A stretch of DNA of 64,000 bases from a virus. The DNA lies in IMG/VR virus record IMGVR_UViG_3300017746_000003, positions 1 through 64,000 of that record; one strand, 5' to 3'. Each line of letters starts with the position of its first letter. Position 1 is the first letter of the stretch. Position numbers and translations under genes: made by a program. The notes under the pieces are model-generated. The model was not told where the DNA came from, searched no databases, and worked only from the letters and a program-made list of their open reading frames with translations. Shown here piece by piece: positions 6,901 through 17,006 of the stretch.

Positions 6901-9900
6901 GGCAGGACAACTCAATTGTTGATCTAAGCAATCCTGACAACGTTCTCTATAAGTTTAACGCAGAAAAAGGTGGTTGTATCGTTCCTAGAGGTTGTTCTCT
7001 AATTGGTTATGACCTACGTCGTACAGTTGTTCGTCCTCTGTATGTTCCTGATCCTGCTGATACTACACAAGACAGAACTTGTATCTTCAACCTAACTGGT
7101 GGTTGTTATATCTGGCAGTTCACTATTAAAGATGGTGATCTTTCTGCACAATCTCCTCTGTATGATGCAACTGCAGGTGTTGGTAAAGTTTATAACAAGC
7201 GTGGTTCTACTCAACTAGCAATTCCTGAGTATTCTCACCATAAAATTTGCATCATGGAGTATGCAGATTCTAAAGATCTTGATAACTACTACGAAAAAGT
7301 AGGTAAGTCATTCCAGCAATTCCAACCACAAATTGATGAAGGTGGACTGGAAGCACTGGTTCAAGAAAACAGAATCGTTGGTCCTCTATCTGATAGCAGA
7401 ACTATCGAGAGTATTAAAGTTGAGGATTCCACTACATTCATCGGAACTGCTAACAGCACTGATCTACTAGTTAATGTATCTGATACTAGCAAACTTAATG
7501 TTGGTGCAACAGTTACAACTAATGATGTAAACGTAGTTATTAATCCTAACACTAGAATTGAATCTATCTCTGGCAACACAGTTACCCTAACTCAAGCAAT
7601 TAGTGGTAATGGTTCAATTTCATTCGTTTCGCAATTTGGTTATTCAAACATTACCATTGTCACGAAAATTGATCATGGTTACTTTGAAGGTCAGTATGTT
7701 GCTATCATTAACTCTGGACTATCTGATGAAATCAACGGAACCTGGAAGGTTACCAAGATTGATGGCGTAAATCCTAAAGTATTTGAATATGAAGTATACA
7801 ATAATACCGCAGCATCACTTGGACTTGTATCTGGTCAAACTTATTTCTCTGGCGAAGTCGGTGGAGTCTCTACAAACGCGGTAGTTCTTGCGGAAATTGA
7901 CTCTGTTGAGTCCGCATCTCCTTATGTGTTTAACTGCTCGATCCGCTCTACTTGGGGTCAATGCGGCATGTGGGCGGATGGATCTAAGGCGACTGGATTC
8001 AAGTCAATGGTCGTAGCTCAATATACGGGAGTTAGCCTTCAAAAAGATGATCGTGCGTTCATTCGTTACGACAGACTTACTAATACTTGGAACCAAGCAT
8101 CACTTACTGACGCATTTGCTACCATTCCTTACCATACTAAGGGTGATGCATACTGGAAAGATGACTGGAGAAACTTCCACATCCGTGCTTCGGATGACTC
8201 TTTCGTTCAGTGTGTCTCGGTCTTTGCTGTTGGTTTCTTCGATCACTTCCTAATGGAAAGTGGTGGCGATATGTCCATCACGAACTCGAACTCCAACTTT
8301 GGTAACACATCACTTCACTCTGTTGGTTTCAAAGGATTCTCCTTCAACCAAGATAAGGGTGGATACATTACTGATATTATTCCACCTGGTACAATTAATG
8401 AGAGTAAGACAATCATTAACCAGTGGTATACTTTAGATGTTCCTGCATCTAAGTCTAGAAACAACCACACTAAACTATACCTTGCTGGTGATGACGTTAC
8501 TGATCCAGAATCCCGTCCAGCATCTTCTATTAATGGATATAGAATTGGTGCTAAAACAGGTGAAACACTAGCAGTTGATCTTTCTCGTTATCCTACAGAA
8601 CCTGCTGGTCCACTTGAGTTTACATCAAAAATTTCTCCAAGTGGATTTAAGTCTTGGACAGTTGGCATTGAAACTCTAACTCCTGCAAGCGCAGCAGTTG
8701 ACAATTATGCACAAGATGCTGCTAACAGAATTGAAGATAACAAAGAACTGATTCAGAACGAAGCTTATCAGTACATTATTACTAAGTACCCAGACCTTCT
8801 TAATAATCCAAACATTGTTATTGGTAAATGTGAAAGAGACATCGGATATTTTGTTGATGCTGTTGTCAATGACTTGAGACTTGGTGGTAACATCAACTCT
8901 ATTCAAGCAGCAGAAGGTTACTACATTCAAGGTCAACTCTCTTACATCTTTAATGAGTTGAACGAAACTTTGGATGCTCTTGATTATGTTAAGAGCATGA
9001 TGATCGCAGCAATGCGTAATTTTGATTACCTAATTAGAGATTGTTCTTTAACTCCTGGTTCGGCAATCGTCAATGTTGGAGACACATCTGGTCTTATCAT
9101 TGGAATGAAGGTTAATGAGTACACACCTTCTTCCTTTACTAATGGTAAACTTAATGCTTCACCAACTGAAATTACAACTAACCTAGATGGTAATAGTTTC
9201 ATTAAGCAAATTATTAGTGATACTCAAATTGAATTGGGTGTTCCTGGTGCTAGATTGAGTTTTGGATCTACAAGACCTGTACAATCTACAAGTGCTGGAA
9301 CTACAAGTTCTTTCCTATACTTCACTCTTCCTCAAGGTTCATGGTCTGCGATCACTCCTACGACTGATCCAACAATCACTCAAGATAGCAGAGTTGATCC
9401 AATTTCTGGTGATCCACTGCCTGAGTGCTCTAACATTGCAACCACAATTGATGGTTACTTTGAGCAGATCTTCTTGGTACTTAACTCTGGTTATAGTGTA
9501 CTGGGTGGTACTGAAGTTGATGCTTCTAATGCAATCACTGATAATGCACGTTTCATTGCTTCAGAAGCAGTTTACAGAATTGCTAATGATCCTACATATG
9601 CTGGAACAAAATTGGGTCAAGGTCTACTAGCATCTACTGGCGAAACAATCGAAGATGCTTGTATTGATGACGTTGAAACTATACTTAACGAGATTGCATA
9701 CAACGTTAGATTCGGTGGTAATAATAAAGTATATGCAGCTGCTGAACTCTATATCACTAGCGCATCAGTTATTGGTGAGCAAACAGAATCTATTGCAGCA
9801 TTTAATATGGCGAGAGATCTTGCCATCAATGCGATGCGTCAAGAAACAATCACAGTTCAAGGTACACATGGTCTTACTCAAGTAATTGATAACACCATTA

Positions 9901-12900
9901 TTCCTGACTATGATGCAAATGGCAACCTTGTAACACCTCCATGTGCTGGTATTGCAAACAACATTACTACTTTGACAGCACTAATTACCTCTGCTATTCA
10001 AGGTACATTGGCAGGTAGCATTACAATGCCTACATTTGCCTCTGTAACACGTGTTGAACCAAATACTAACCTATCTGGTCTATCTGCTCGCGCAACGCTA
10101 TTCACGCTTGCTACAGGCACATTTGCAGGCAATCCTAACCCACATGACCTTGAAACTGGTACTGCTGTTAGATTGATTCCTCGCGCAAAAGCAGGTCAAA
10201 ATCCTGATAAGCGTGTTGTTAGACTACCTGATGGATTTAAGACGAATACAAAGTATTACGTTATTGCTCCTGGTAGAAATCTTTATCCAGAGAATTTCTC
10301 TCTATCTGCCATCGCAGTTTCTGTTACTGAAGCCGCTGGTACATCATTCACTGCTCCTAATTCTACAAGAGCAACAGCAACAGGTCTCTATCGTTCATTA
10401 GTTGCACAACCTAAAGTTGCTGTAGATGGTACTGCATTAGCATCTGGTACTGGACTACGCTTTAACATTCAGGTTAATGCTGATGGTTCTCTACAACTTG
10501 GCGATGGCGTAAATCTTGATGGAATTGCTAATGGTGGTTCTAGATATCAAAATGGAGACATTGTTGTTATTAGTGATGGTCAACTAGGTGGAACTGGTGC
10601 TCCTGACATCGAGATTGAAATCACTGCAGTATCCACAGCAGAATATCCTGGTGTATTTGATGGAACTGAGACTAACAAGATGATGCTTGCTACATCTCCT
10701 GAGAATGCAGCAGCAGGTATCTACATGTATTCTCCTGAGACTGACTCAGTTGATCCTGATGTTGAGATCTACATTGAGCAGTATGTACTAGATGGCAACT
10801 ATGATCTTCATAAGTACAAGTCCAATGTTGTTGGTGCATCTGAGATTGAGACAAACGTTGCTCATATCTTTGACGTTCCTGCTTCTAATACAACTTCACA
10901 GGAAGTATTTGTTAGAATTGCTAGTGACATTGCAGGATCTACTCTACCTCAACTGAGTGGTTCTTCTTCTGCAATTAACATTAACACTTTATACTTTGTA
11001 CGTTACGTTTCCAACAAACGTGTTACTCTTCATGAAACAGCAGCTGATGCTGAGTCTGGTGATAGAGCACTGACGTTTGTTTCTGGAACAGGTAATAATT
11101 TCTATCTCTATGCTAATAAGCGTCCATCACCTCTAGTCTTTGACCCTGAGTTTACAGCAACGGGCAACACTAGTGGTTTGTGGTATCTTAATGTTGAAGA
11201 TGAGTCAAATTCTGGTAATAGTGGCACATATAATCGCTATAGTATTCTTTCAAGATTCCATGGTGGTGTAGAACTAGTCAATGATTTCCAAACTAAGACT
11301 GATCCCACACTTGATACTCGTTATCTTCGTATTGAAGATGAAAGAGGTAAGGAAGATCGTGTTTATAGAATGCGTTATGTTGTTCCTTCCTACTTGGAGA
11401 CAGTACGTGATCCCCTCAATGGTTTCGTTATCAAATGTAGAACTGATGACAAACGTCGCTTAGTTCCACAAAGAGTATTGCTGAAGCCTATTCCTGGTAA
11501 CCCAAATAATGTCGCATCGTTCTTTAACCCCGCCAATGCTGGTGAGCAAATTGGTCTAAACAAATCAGAATTGATTGCTGATCAAGTAAGAACAATTGAT
11601 CCATCTGTTGTTGATCTACTACCAGAACAGCAAAATCTTTACGATCCATATCAAGAACCGAAGGTAATTGAATTTGATTCTAAAATTTCTGCTACGATTC
11701 AATCTGCACGTAAAGTTCAACCTATTCTAGGATCCAATGATGAGTTCCTAGAGGTAACACTCTTCGATCACACGATCGTTAATCAGTCTGTTAAGAACGA
11801 GATCTTCACAGTTGTTCGTTGTAACTTCCTGCAAGGTGGATTCTTCACTGCTAATGCAACTCAAAGTAATGATGCTAACAAGATTACGTGGGAGACAGTA
11901 GGTGGCGGCACAGTACAAGGTGAAGCATATCTACAATCATACATTAATGATATTGAAACTTCTCAAGCAGTTTTAGTCCTGAAAGGTGTTGTTGGCGAAC
12001 TAGATTTCATTGCAGGTAATGTAGTTCTGTTCAAGCAAGGTGCAGTTCAAATTCAACTCGTCGAGACTCCTAACTCGTTCGGTGATATTGCAAGACTGGA
12101 CAAAGCAAAACGTGACAACTACCTCTATAGAGTAGAAGGAGCAAACGTTTATACTATTGCTCCTGGTGATATTGTTACTGATGATACTGGTCAGAATGCA
12201 TATTTTGTCGCAACAATTGAAGACCAAGGAAACTTTGATGATTCCTTCTACATCTTTGATATTAATACGTTGCAAGAGCGTATTGCAAACCAACAGGATG
12301 GTATCTACTACCTAACCTGCTTGCGTGGTAATATCTCTCCGTTCCCACAAGGATCTGGTGTTGGTGAGAACTTCAGAAACTTTAAGTTCTCTCAACCTAT
12401 TTCTCAGTTGTATCCTATCAACTACAAGAACGACCCATTGTGGTTCCAAGTTGATGGTAGTACAGGTGTTAGAGATACTTCTATTGTTGATGTTCCTGCT
12501 ACAATTTCTGCTGCTGACAACTATGTACATGGTTTGGTAACAGTTAACGATGCTAAGGGTAGTGAAACGAAAGAGATGATTACCGATGCAATCTCTAATT
12601 CTTTCCTAAATCAATTTTTCTACACCAACACTACAACAGATAGTAATGGAAACATTATTGATAACAGAATTCAAGGACAAGAAGGTAATGCAACTTCTGG
12701 TTCTGAAGATAGATTGATTCCTATCTCTGGTGACTCTCAGTTCCCAACAGAACGTAAACTTTACGTTGAACTTCGTAGACCATCTATTGCTAGATCTGGT
12801 AACCACACATTTGAGTATCTTGGATTCGGTCCTGGTAACTATTCAACTGGTTTCCCACTTCGCCAAGAAGTTGTTCTTACTGATAAGCAAGACTTCTACG

Positions 12901-15900
12901 CTCAGGCAAAACGTGAAGATGGTGGTATCGTCTTCTACACAGGTCTAAACTCTAACGGCGACCTCTATATTGGTAACAAGAAAGTCAACGCTATCACTGG
13001 TGAAGAGACATTCCTTGAATCTGCCTCATTGATTGATTCTGAGGATGATGATGAGAACATCGGAACGCTTGTTACGACATTCGATTCTCCAGTAACGTTT
13101 AATTCTACAATTGTAGTTGCTGGCAAGTCCTCATTGAACGGACCTGTTGAGATCAATGTTGAAGCATCTGAAGGCGATGCACTTAGAGTTCTCTCTAATA
13201 TTTCTGCTGATGAAGATCAAACATTGTTTGCTGGTTCTTGGAGAGATCAGAAAGATGGTGATATCTTAATCTCTGGTAACAAGATTAGATCCGCTGTATT
13301 TGTTCTAAATGCTCGTCCAAAACCAACTGCTCAGTATGGTCAGTCCTACACTTGGAGAACTAACTATCTTGGTGCTGAACCATCTAACCTTACACCTTGG
13401 CAGGATCTAGATACTGCATTCTATTCAACACAGCTTGTTGAATATGGTGCCAACCTACTGAAAGATCCTGCCGCAGGCGATCTTCTATACAAAGGTAGCT
13501 ATGTTGGAGAGTCTGGTTCACTTGGTTGGATTCTTGCTAATAAATTCACTAGTTTTGCTGCTAAAATCTTTAGAATTACTGCAGATGGAACAAAGAATCT
13601 AACAGTTGAGTTTAATGCAACCTTTACTAATAAGAATACCAAGATTTTGATAGATTCTCAAATTAGAATCATCAACTTCTCTAATAATGCTTTAAATGGT
13701 GACTGGGAAGTTGTTGATGGTACTTGGACTGAAACAGGTGTTACATTCCAATTCCAGATCTCAACTGACATTGGTGCTGGTATTATCTACTCTTCTGCAG
13801 ATTGGGCTGGTGGAGACATTCAAGTTTCCTCCAAGCAATGGAAAGAACAAGGTGTTCTTGGTGCTGAAACAATCAGAACTTACACAGATGAGCGTGGAGA
13901 TTACAGACTCGGTATTAACACAATCGCAAGAACTGCTTTCGATGCAGTTCTCTCTAACAATGTTAACGAGTTCACCACTCCTCGCGCAAACCTTGATGTT
14001 GTAGGTACTGCATTCATCTCTGGTAGAACTCTAGTCACATACGATGTCAATGGCGTTGTACAAGAGAACCGCTACGATAACGTTGGTCAAGATGGTGCTG
14101 GAAACACCATACTCAACATTAACAATCTTGGTAATCTTAATAGCGATCAGCGTGAAGGTCTAACAGGTGCTCTACTTACCCAGAAGGGATTCATTCCTCA
14201 GGATAATGCACTGCTAGTCGGTGGTGATAGTAATAACCTTGATCAACCTGCAACTCTACGTGTTGCAACCAGTGATGATTTAACTCCTGGCACTACTTAC
14301 ACTGCTGGTGGTAGAGTTGGTATTAATACTGCTCTTGGTGTTACTGCTGAAAGAGAACTAGATCGTAACTTGGTTGTTGTTGGTGATGGTAGAATCACTG
14401 GTAATTTCTTGATCTCCGATGACATCAGTGTCGATGGTGGTGATATTAACACTACATCACAAGCATTTAATCTAATTAATAACAATGCTACAATCCTGAA
14501 CTTTGCTGGTGATGCACAACTGATTGATATGTTCAGTAATACCAGTAATGATCAAACGATCACTATTGGTGCTAATGCTGACTTCCAAACAGTAAGAATT
14601 GGTACGAACGTACCTAGATCAATCTTCAGTGTTCATGCTCTATCAGAAAATGCATTTGTAGACATTGCAACAGTTGCTGATGATGCTGATAAGGATTCTC
14701 AAGTCTTCATCGGTGGTGCATGGGGAAATGCAAACTCCAAGGTTGTTCTAGGATCTGCACAAACTATCACTGGTGGTACATTAGAGATTGGCAGTAAAGT
14801 TGCTGCTGGTACTGGTGAAGCAAGAATCTTCACTCAAACTGGTAAAGCAAGACTATTTGATGATGATAGAACGCAACAAGTTGAAGCGTTTACTAAAGCA
14901 AATAAGATTACAATTGCATCTCTTGGTGGTACAACTACCATTAGAAACTCCCTGAAAGTTCAAGCATCTGCAACAATTGATTCCAGCATTATTCTTGATG
15001 GTGGTACAACTGCAGGTATCATTGAAATTGTAAGAGAAAGATTCTCTACTCCTATTAGTCTTCACAACCTAGGATCCCTCGATACTCCTAACATTGACTT
15101 CTACAAGTATAAGAGTACTGGTAGAGTAATTGATACGGCTGGTGTAAGACTTTGGGGTGGTAGTCAGGACATTGCTGGTGGTGGTAGAATCTCTGGATTC
15201 GATAACTTACAGGCACCTGATCCTTCTAACTTGCGTGTTTCTGGACAATATGCGTTTAGATTCGCTACTGGTGGTAGTGGTAGTGGTGCTGCATTCGATA
15301 TTTCGGTTGCATTTGATGGAACAGTAACAGTAGAGGTTGTTTCAACTGGTACTGGATATGCTGATAATCAGCAACTAACGATTGCCGACTCCTTAATTGG
15401 TGGCGGTGGTGCTCCAGATATTACTCTGGATATTAATGGAGTTACTGATTCTAGTGATGTATACATCCTACCAATCAGTACACCTGGAGCTGGCGACTTT
15501 GATATCGGTGATCTAATTCTTCTTGATCGTGGTAACTCTGCATCTCCTAACAACATTGTTGTTACTAATGGCGGTTCTGTTACAGGTCTGCGTGATCAAG
15601 CAAAGTCTGAGATCATGCGTGTTGTTGGATTAGATAACGTAACTAATCCTAGTGATGGTCAAGGATTCAGAATCTCTGTTACAAGAGCAGAAGAAGGTAC
15701 TGGTGATCCTACAACACAAACTTCTCTGGGTCGTTCTGGTTGGATCGATCACCCTGATGGCACAGTAATTGCTAAACTTGATAAGCAACCTGCTGCATCC
15801 TTCATTACTGGTAAGGATGTTGGATCACCTGGACAACCAACAGTACCCGATGGTATTCTTGATGAACCAAGATCAGGCATCGACAGCTCTACTGCTAATG

Positions 15901-17003
15901 TAAGAATTGGTGTTGCTGAGTTCGGTGGTGTTCTAACTACTCTTGACCTCTTGAGACTAGATGGTGCTGAAATTGTTGGTATTGCTGATGTTATTAGCAC
16001 CGATATTCAAGCATTGATTGTTAACGATGGTGGATCACCTGCTGTAGAAAACTTTAGAGTTAACTCTACTACTGGTGACACTACTATTGCAGGTAATGTT
16101 GGTATTGGACTTGGATTCAATCAGTTTACTATTAATGGACAGAATGGTAACACTAATATCAATGGCACTACGACTATTGAAAATACACTGACACTAAATG
16201 GATCTACGATTGTTAACCAGCAATTCTTTACCATCACCAATGGCGGTCCTTCTTTCCAGAACGATGGTGTTACAGTTGCTACTCCGCTAAGAACTACATT
16301 TGAAATCGATACTGCTAATGGCAATGTAACGATGAACGGGGGTAACCTTAACATCTATGCTGTTGATGGTACAACTGAACGTTTAACCCTTACAGGTGCA
16401 GGCGATCTTACAGTTTATGGTTCTCTATCTGCTGAAGGTGATGGACTATCTGAATTCGGTGGTCCTGTTCAAATTGCTGGTGACCTAACAGTCAATGGTG
16501 GAGACTTCGTTGTTAATCAAAATGGTAATGAAGTCTTTGCAGTTGACGATGACGGATCCCTCAATATTGCTGGAATTTCTAACTACATCTCACCTACTGG
16601 TGGTATGAAGTGGGTTGTTGCTAACACTAGCATTATCACTGCTGTTGCAAATGTCAATTACTTTGTTGATATCTCTGGTACAACACTATTCAAGTTACCT
16701 GTTAATGCTCAAATGGGCGACATGGTTCGCATTATAGATATTAGTGGTATCCTATCTTACGATAAGTCTTTGGTTGTTAGAGCACAATCTCTAGTCAATG
16801 TTCAAGGATCTCAAAGTAATACAGGCACTACCGTAACAGGAAACACTCTTGGCGAAAACTTCTCACTAACACATAACGGCGGTGAATTGGTTGTTCAAAC
16901 TCCAAATGCTGCATTTGGTCTTGTGTTCTGTGGTGAGGTTGATGCCGATGGTAACGGAGGCGCTAACCCCAATAAAGCAGGTTGGTATCTAATGGACGTA
17001 TAA
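3933..17003 (+). CDS. giant virion structural protein (4356 residues), tail-associated
   Basis: The N-terminus (MPLTRLDNLYSSKTGKYLY, then SPLRPFKTIQRAFIEVSRYSYLPG) matches large structural proteins I know from T4-like cyanophages. Residues 105-191 are a 43-44 residue tandem duplication (QHPDFFYP / QHPDFVYP). Three copies of a Thr/Asp-rich unit ending in a SYPR or TYPR signature follow at about residues 270-510. A CxRDI-type segment with VDAI and GGN recurs at least five times between about residues 219 and 1925. Around residues 1440-1480 there is a beta-helix-like Asn/Ser-rich stretch. The C-terminal third is repetitive beta-structure typical of fibres. It is driven by the late promoter at 3892. 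It probably acts in the tail fibre network or baseplate periphery; the exact T4 counterpart is unclear. Confidence 0.8.
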   Translation: MPLTRLDNLYSSKTGKYLYVSPDDFNATDELNNRGNSPLRPFKTIQRAFIEVSRYSYLPGANNDRFDQFSIMLMPGNHYIDNRPGLVTETAVEARYFDASNLLRANRQEVIDRGVAEVSVQHPDFFYPGDPQTGAWSRYKDAYRLIQKNREEIIDRSAAEISVQHPDFVYPNDAATGEWSRFNDGYNLIQRNKDLIAQDAFDHMDAIIRPDPVPPGYNSGSCVRDIKFLIDAISLDVKQGGGNKYTRKYITNYFNDAGTDWVGSRVSYTPTDAAYNPANGSTTITFANDHNIAVNDRVFLEAGALSFTCDMDGDQAVKSYPRSGIDPGAIKGFSVTQTTNNTITFNGGVSGPNKYFQPSAATYDPATGVMEVTVGQHGLGVGRGVVLEDNSFTFTCLTDPTQPKTYPRPGSDPFAGKSISIASVGSTSHTATDAPYDATTNIVTLTVANHGFSTGDYIKIEDNSLEYTCVLDGNQETKSYPRPGIDYPSGRWLDITVVDANTITIDVGPSEYTGAHTFVGGTGAFERQDGTFTINVGTSSDTSAHTFVSATAQAIKHEPQSTHAFVSALTNGLVHDATSGLRGEEVSALTAFAKAIELMKSAMTNNFTSASSPGNEYKDLTVTPGEAVYGDGNGVVANTSVNACTDIQNMVDTLYAIVDTIFDDANLAANNGTFLLSSLLPAETSSTILPDGEIKCKRDIGQFVDAIALDVHEAGGNVYTRKLAQNYFDESGTNWVSNGLQGETAESLTAFNFAIGEMKKAITNQLYFKDSGPNGITPGDAIFGNTNNPQENLQSGNPAACADVQSAIDTLGAIVITAVTDENLSQLPAETISTQVSTGHAKCKRDAGIIVDGLIDDLGTDGNANTITNTKAYFDRFGNPISNGLLGEEAESVTAFSAIGYWAKRAVTNRLFAKDLTISPGPAIAGANTPVIPFTGSGNLATCQDVQATIDTLITILTDVISVGNLDDLSAVKVTGVLPSFNYNRALEEWQDNSIVDLSNPDNVLYKFNAEKGGCIVPRGCSLIGYDLRRTVVRPLYVPDPADTTQDRTCIFNLTGGCYIWQFTIKDGDLSAQSPLYDATAGVGKVYNKRGSTQLAIPEYSHHKICIMEYADSKDLDNYYEKVGKSFQQFQPQIDEGGLEALVQENRIVGPLSDSRTIESIKVEDSTTFIGTANSTDLLVNVSDTSKLNVGATVTTNDVNVVINPNTRIESISGNTVTLTQAISGNGSISFVSQFGYSNITIVTKIDHGYFEGQYVAIINSGLSDEINGTWKVTKIDGVNPKVFEYEVYNNTAASLGLVSGQTYFSGEVGGVSTNAVVLAEIDSVESASPYVFNCSIRSTWGQCGMWADGSKATGFKSMVVAQYTGVSLQKDDRAFIRYDRLTNTWNQASLTDAFATIPYHTKGDAYWKDDWRNFHIRASDDSFVQCVSVFAVGFFDHFLMESGGDMSITNSNSNFGNTSLHSVGFKGFSFNQDKGGYITDIIPPGTINESKTIINQWYTLDVPASKSRNNHTKLYLAGDDVTDPESRPASSINGYRIGAKTGETLAVDLSRYPTEPAGPLEFTSKISPSGFKSWTVGIETLTPASAAVDNYAQDAANRIEDNKELIQNEAYQYIITKYPDLLNNPNIVIGKCERDIGYFVDAVVNDLRLGGNINSIQAAEGYYIQGQLSYIFNELNETLDALDYVKSMMIAAMRNFDYLIRDCSLTPGSAIVNVGDTSGLIIGMKVNEYTPSSFTNGKLNASPTEITTNLDGNSFIKQIISDTQIELGVPGARLSFGSTRPVQSTSAGTTSSFLYFTLPQGSWSAITPTTDPTITQDSRVDPISGDPLPECSNIATTIDGYFEQIFLVLNSGYSVLGGTEVDASNAITDNARFIASEAVYRIANDPTYAGTKLGQGLLASTGETIEDACIDDVETILNEIAYNVRFGGNNKVYAAAELYITSASVIGEQTESIAAFNMARDLAINAMRQETITVQGTHGLTQVIDNTIIPDYDANGNLVTPPCAGIANNITTLTALITSAIQGTLAGSITMPTFASVTRVEPNTNLSGLSARATLFTLATGTFAGNPNPHDLETGTAVRLIPRAKAGQNPDKRVVRLPDGFKTNTKYYVIAPGRNLYPENFSLSAIAVSVTEAAGTSFTAPNSTRATATGLYRSLVAQPKVAVDGTALASGTGLRFNIQVNADGSLQLGDGVNLDGIANGGSRYQNGDIVVISDGQLGGTGAPDIEIEITAVSTAEYPGVFDGTETNKMMLATSPENAAAGIYMYSPETDSVDPDVEIYIEQYVLDGNYDLHKYKSNVVGASEIETNVAHIFDVPASNTTSQEVFVRIASDIAGSTLPQLSGSSSAININTLYFVRYVSNKRVTLHETAADAESGDRALTFVSGTGNNFYLYANKRPSPLVFDPEFTATGNTSGLWYLNVEDESNSGNSGTYNRYSILSRFHGGVELVNDFQTKTDPTLDTRYLRIEDERGKEDRVYRMRYVVPSYLETVRDPLNGFVIKCRTDDKRRLVPQRVLLKPIPGNPNNVASFFNPANAGEQIGLNKSELIADQVRTIDPSVVDLLPEQQNLYDPYQEPKVIEFDSKISATIQSARKVQPILGSNDEFLEVTLFDHTIVNQSVKNEIFTVVRCNFLQGGFFTANATQSNDANKITWETVGGGTVQGEAYLQSYINDIETSQAVLVLKGVVGELDFIAGNVVLFKQGAVQIQLVETPNSFGDIARLDKAKRDNYLYRVEGANVYTIAPGDIVTDDTGQNAYFVATIEDQGNFDDSFYIFDINTLQERIANQQDGIYYLTCLRGNISPFPQGSGVGENFRNFKFSQPISQLYPINYKNDPLWFQVDGSTGVRDTSIVDVPATISAADNYVHGLVTVNDAKGSETKEMITDAISNSFLNQFFYTNTTTDSNGNIIDNRIQGQEGNATSGSEDRLIPISGDSQFPTERKLYVELRRPSIARSGNHTFEYLGFGPGNYSTGFPLRQEVVLTDKQDFYAQAKREDGGIVFYTGLNSNGDLYIGNKKVNAITGEETFLESASLIDSEDDDENIGTLVTTFDSPVTFNSTIVVAGKSSLNGPVEINVEASEGDALRVLSNISADEDQTLFAGSWRDQKDGDILISGNKIRSAVFVLNARPKPTAQYGQSYTWRTNYLGAEPSNLTPWQDLDTAFYSTQLVEYGANLLKDPAAGDLLYKGSYVGESGSLGWILANKFTSFAAKIFRITADGTKNLTVEFNATFTNKNTKILIDSQIRIINFSNNALNGDWEVVDGTWTETGVTFQFQISTDIGAGIIYSSADWAGGDIQVSSKQWKEQGVLGAETIRTYTDERGDYRLGINTIARTAFDAVLSNNVNEFTTPRANLDVVGTAFISGRTLVTYDVNGVVQENRYDNVGQDGAGNTILNINNLGNLNSDQREGLTGALLTQKGFIPQDNALLVGGDSNNLDQPATLRVATSDDLTPGTTYTAGGRVGINTALGVTAERELDRNLVVVGDGRITGNFLISDDISVDGGDINTTSQAFNLINNNATILNFAGDAQLIDMFSNTSNDQTITIGANADFQTVRIGTNVPRSIFSVHALSENAFVDIATVADDADKDSQVFIGGAWGNANSKVVLGSAQTITGGTLEIGSKVAAGTGEARIFTQTGKARLFDDDRTQQVEAFTKANKITIASLGGTTTIRNSLKVQASATIDSSIILDGGTTAGIIEIVRERFSTPISLHNLGSLDTPNIDFYKYKSTGRVIDTAGVRLWGGSQDIAGGGRISGFDNLQAPDPSNLRVSGQYAFRFATGGSGSGAAFDISVAFDGTVTVEVVSTGTGYADNQQLTIADSLIGGGGAPDITLDINGVTDSSDVYILPISTPGAGDFDIGDLILLDRGNSASPNNIVVTNGGSVTGLRDQAKSEIMRVVGLDNVTNPSDGQGFRISVTRAEEGTGDPTTQTSLGRSGWIDHPDGTVIAKLDKQPAASFITGKDVGSPGQPTVPDGILDEPRSGIDSSTANVRIGVAEFGGVLTTLDLLRLDGAEIVGIADVISTDIQALIVNDGGSPAVENFRVNSTTGDTTIAGNVGIGLGFNQFTINGQNGNTNINGTTTIENTLTLNGSTIVNQQFFTITNGGPSFQNDGVTVATPLRTTFEIDTANGNVTMNGGNLNIYAVDGTTERLTLTGAGDLTVYGSLSAEGDGLSEFGGPVQIAGDLTVNGGDFVVNQNGNEVFAVDDDGSLNIAGISNYISPTGGMKWVVANTSIITAVANVNYFVDISGTTLFKLPVNAQMGDMVRIIDISGILSYDKSLVVRAQSLVNVQGSQSNTGTTVTGNTLGENFSLTHNGGELVVQTPNAAFGLVFCGEVDADGNGGANPNKAGWYLMDV
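4245..4505 (+). repeat. 43-44 residue tandem duplication inside the giant structural gene
   Basis: Residues 105-147 and 148-191 align along their whole length, with matching NR-x-E-x-IDR, QHPDF-x-YP, TG-x-WSR and DGY/DAY-x-LIQ segments. The DNA copies have diverged, so the duplication is old. A third, decayed start (RNKDLIAQDAF) follows immediately. Confidence 0.8.
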
Positions 17004-17006
17004 GGA

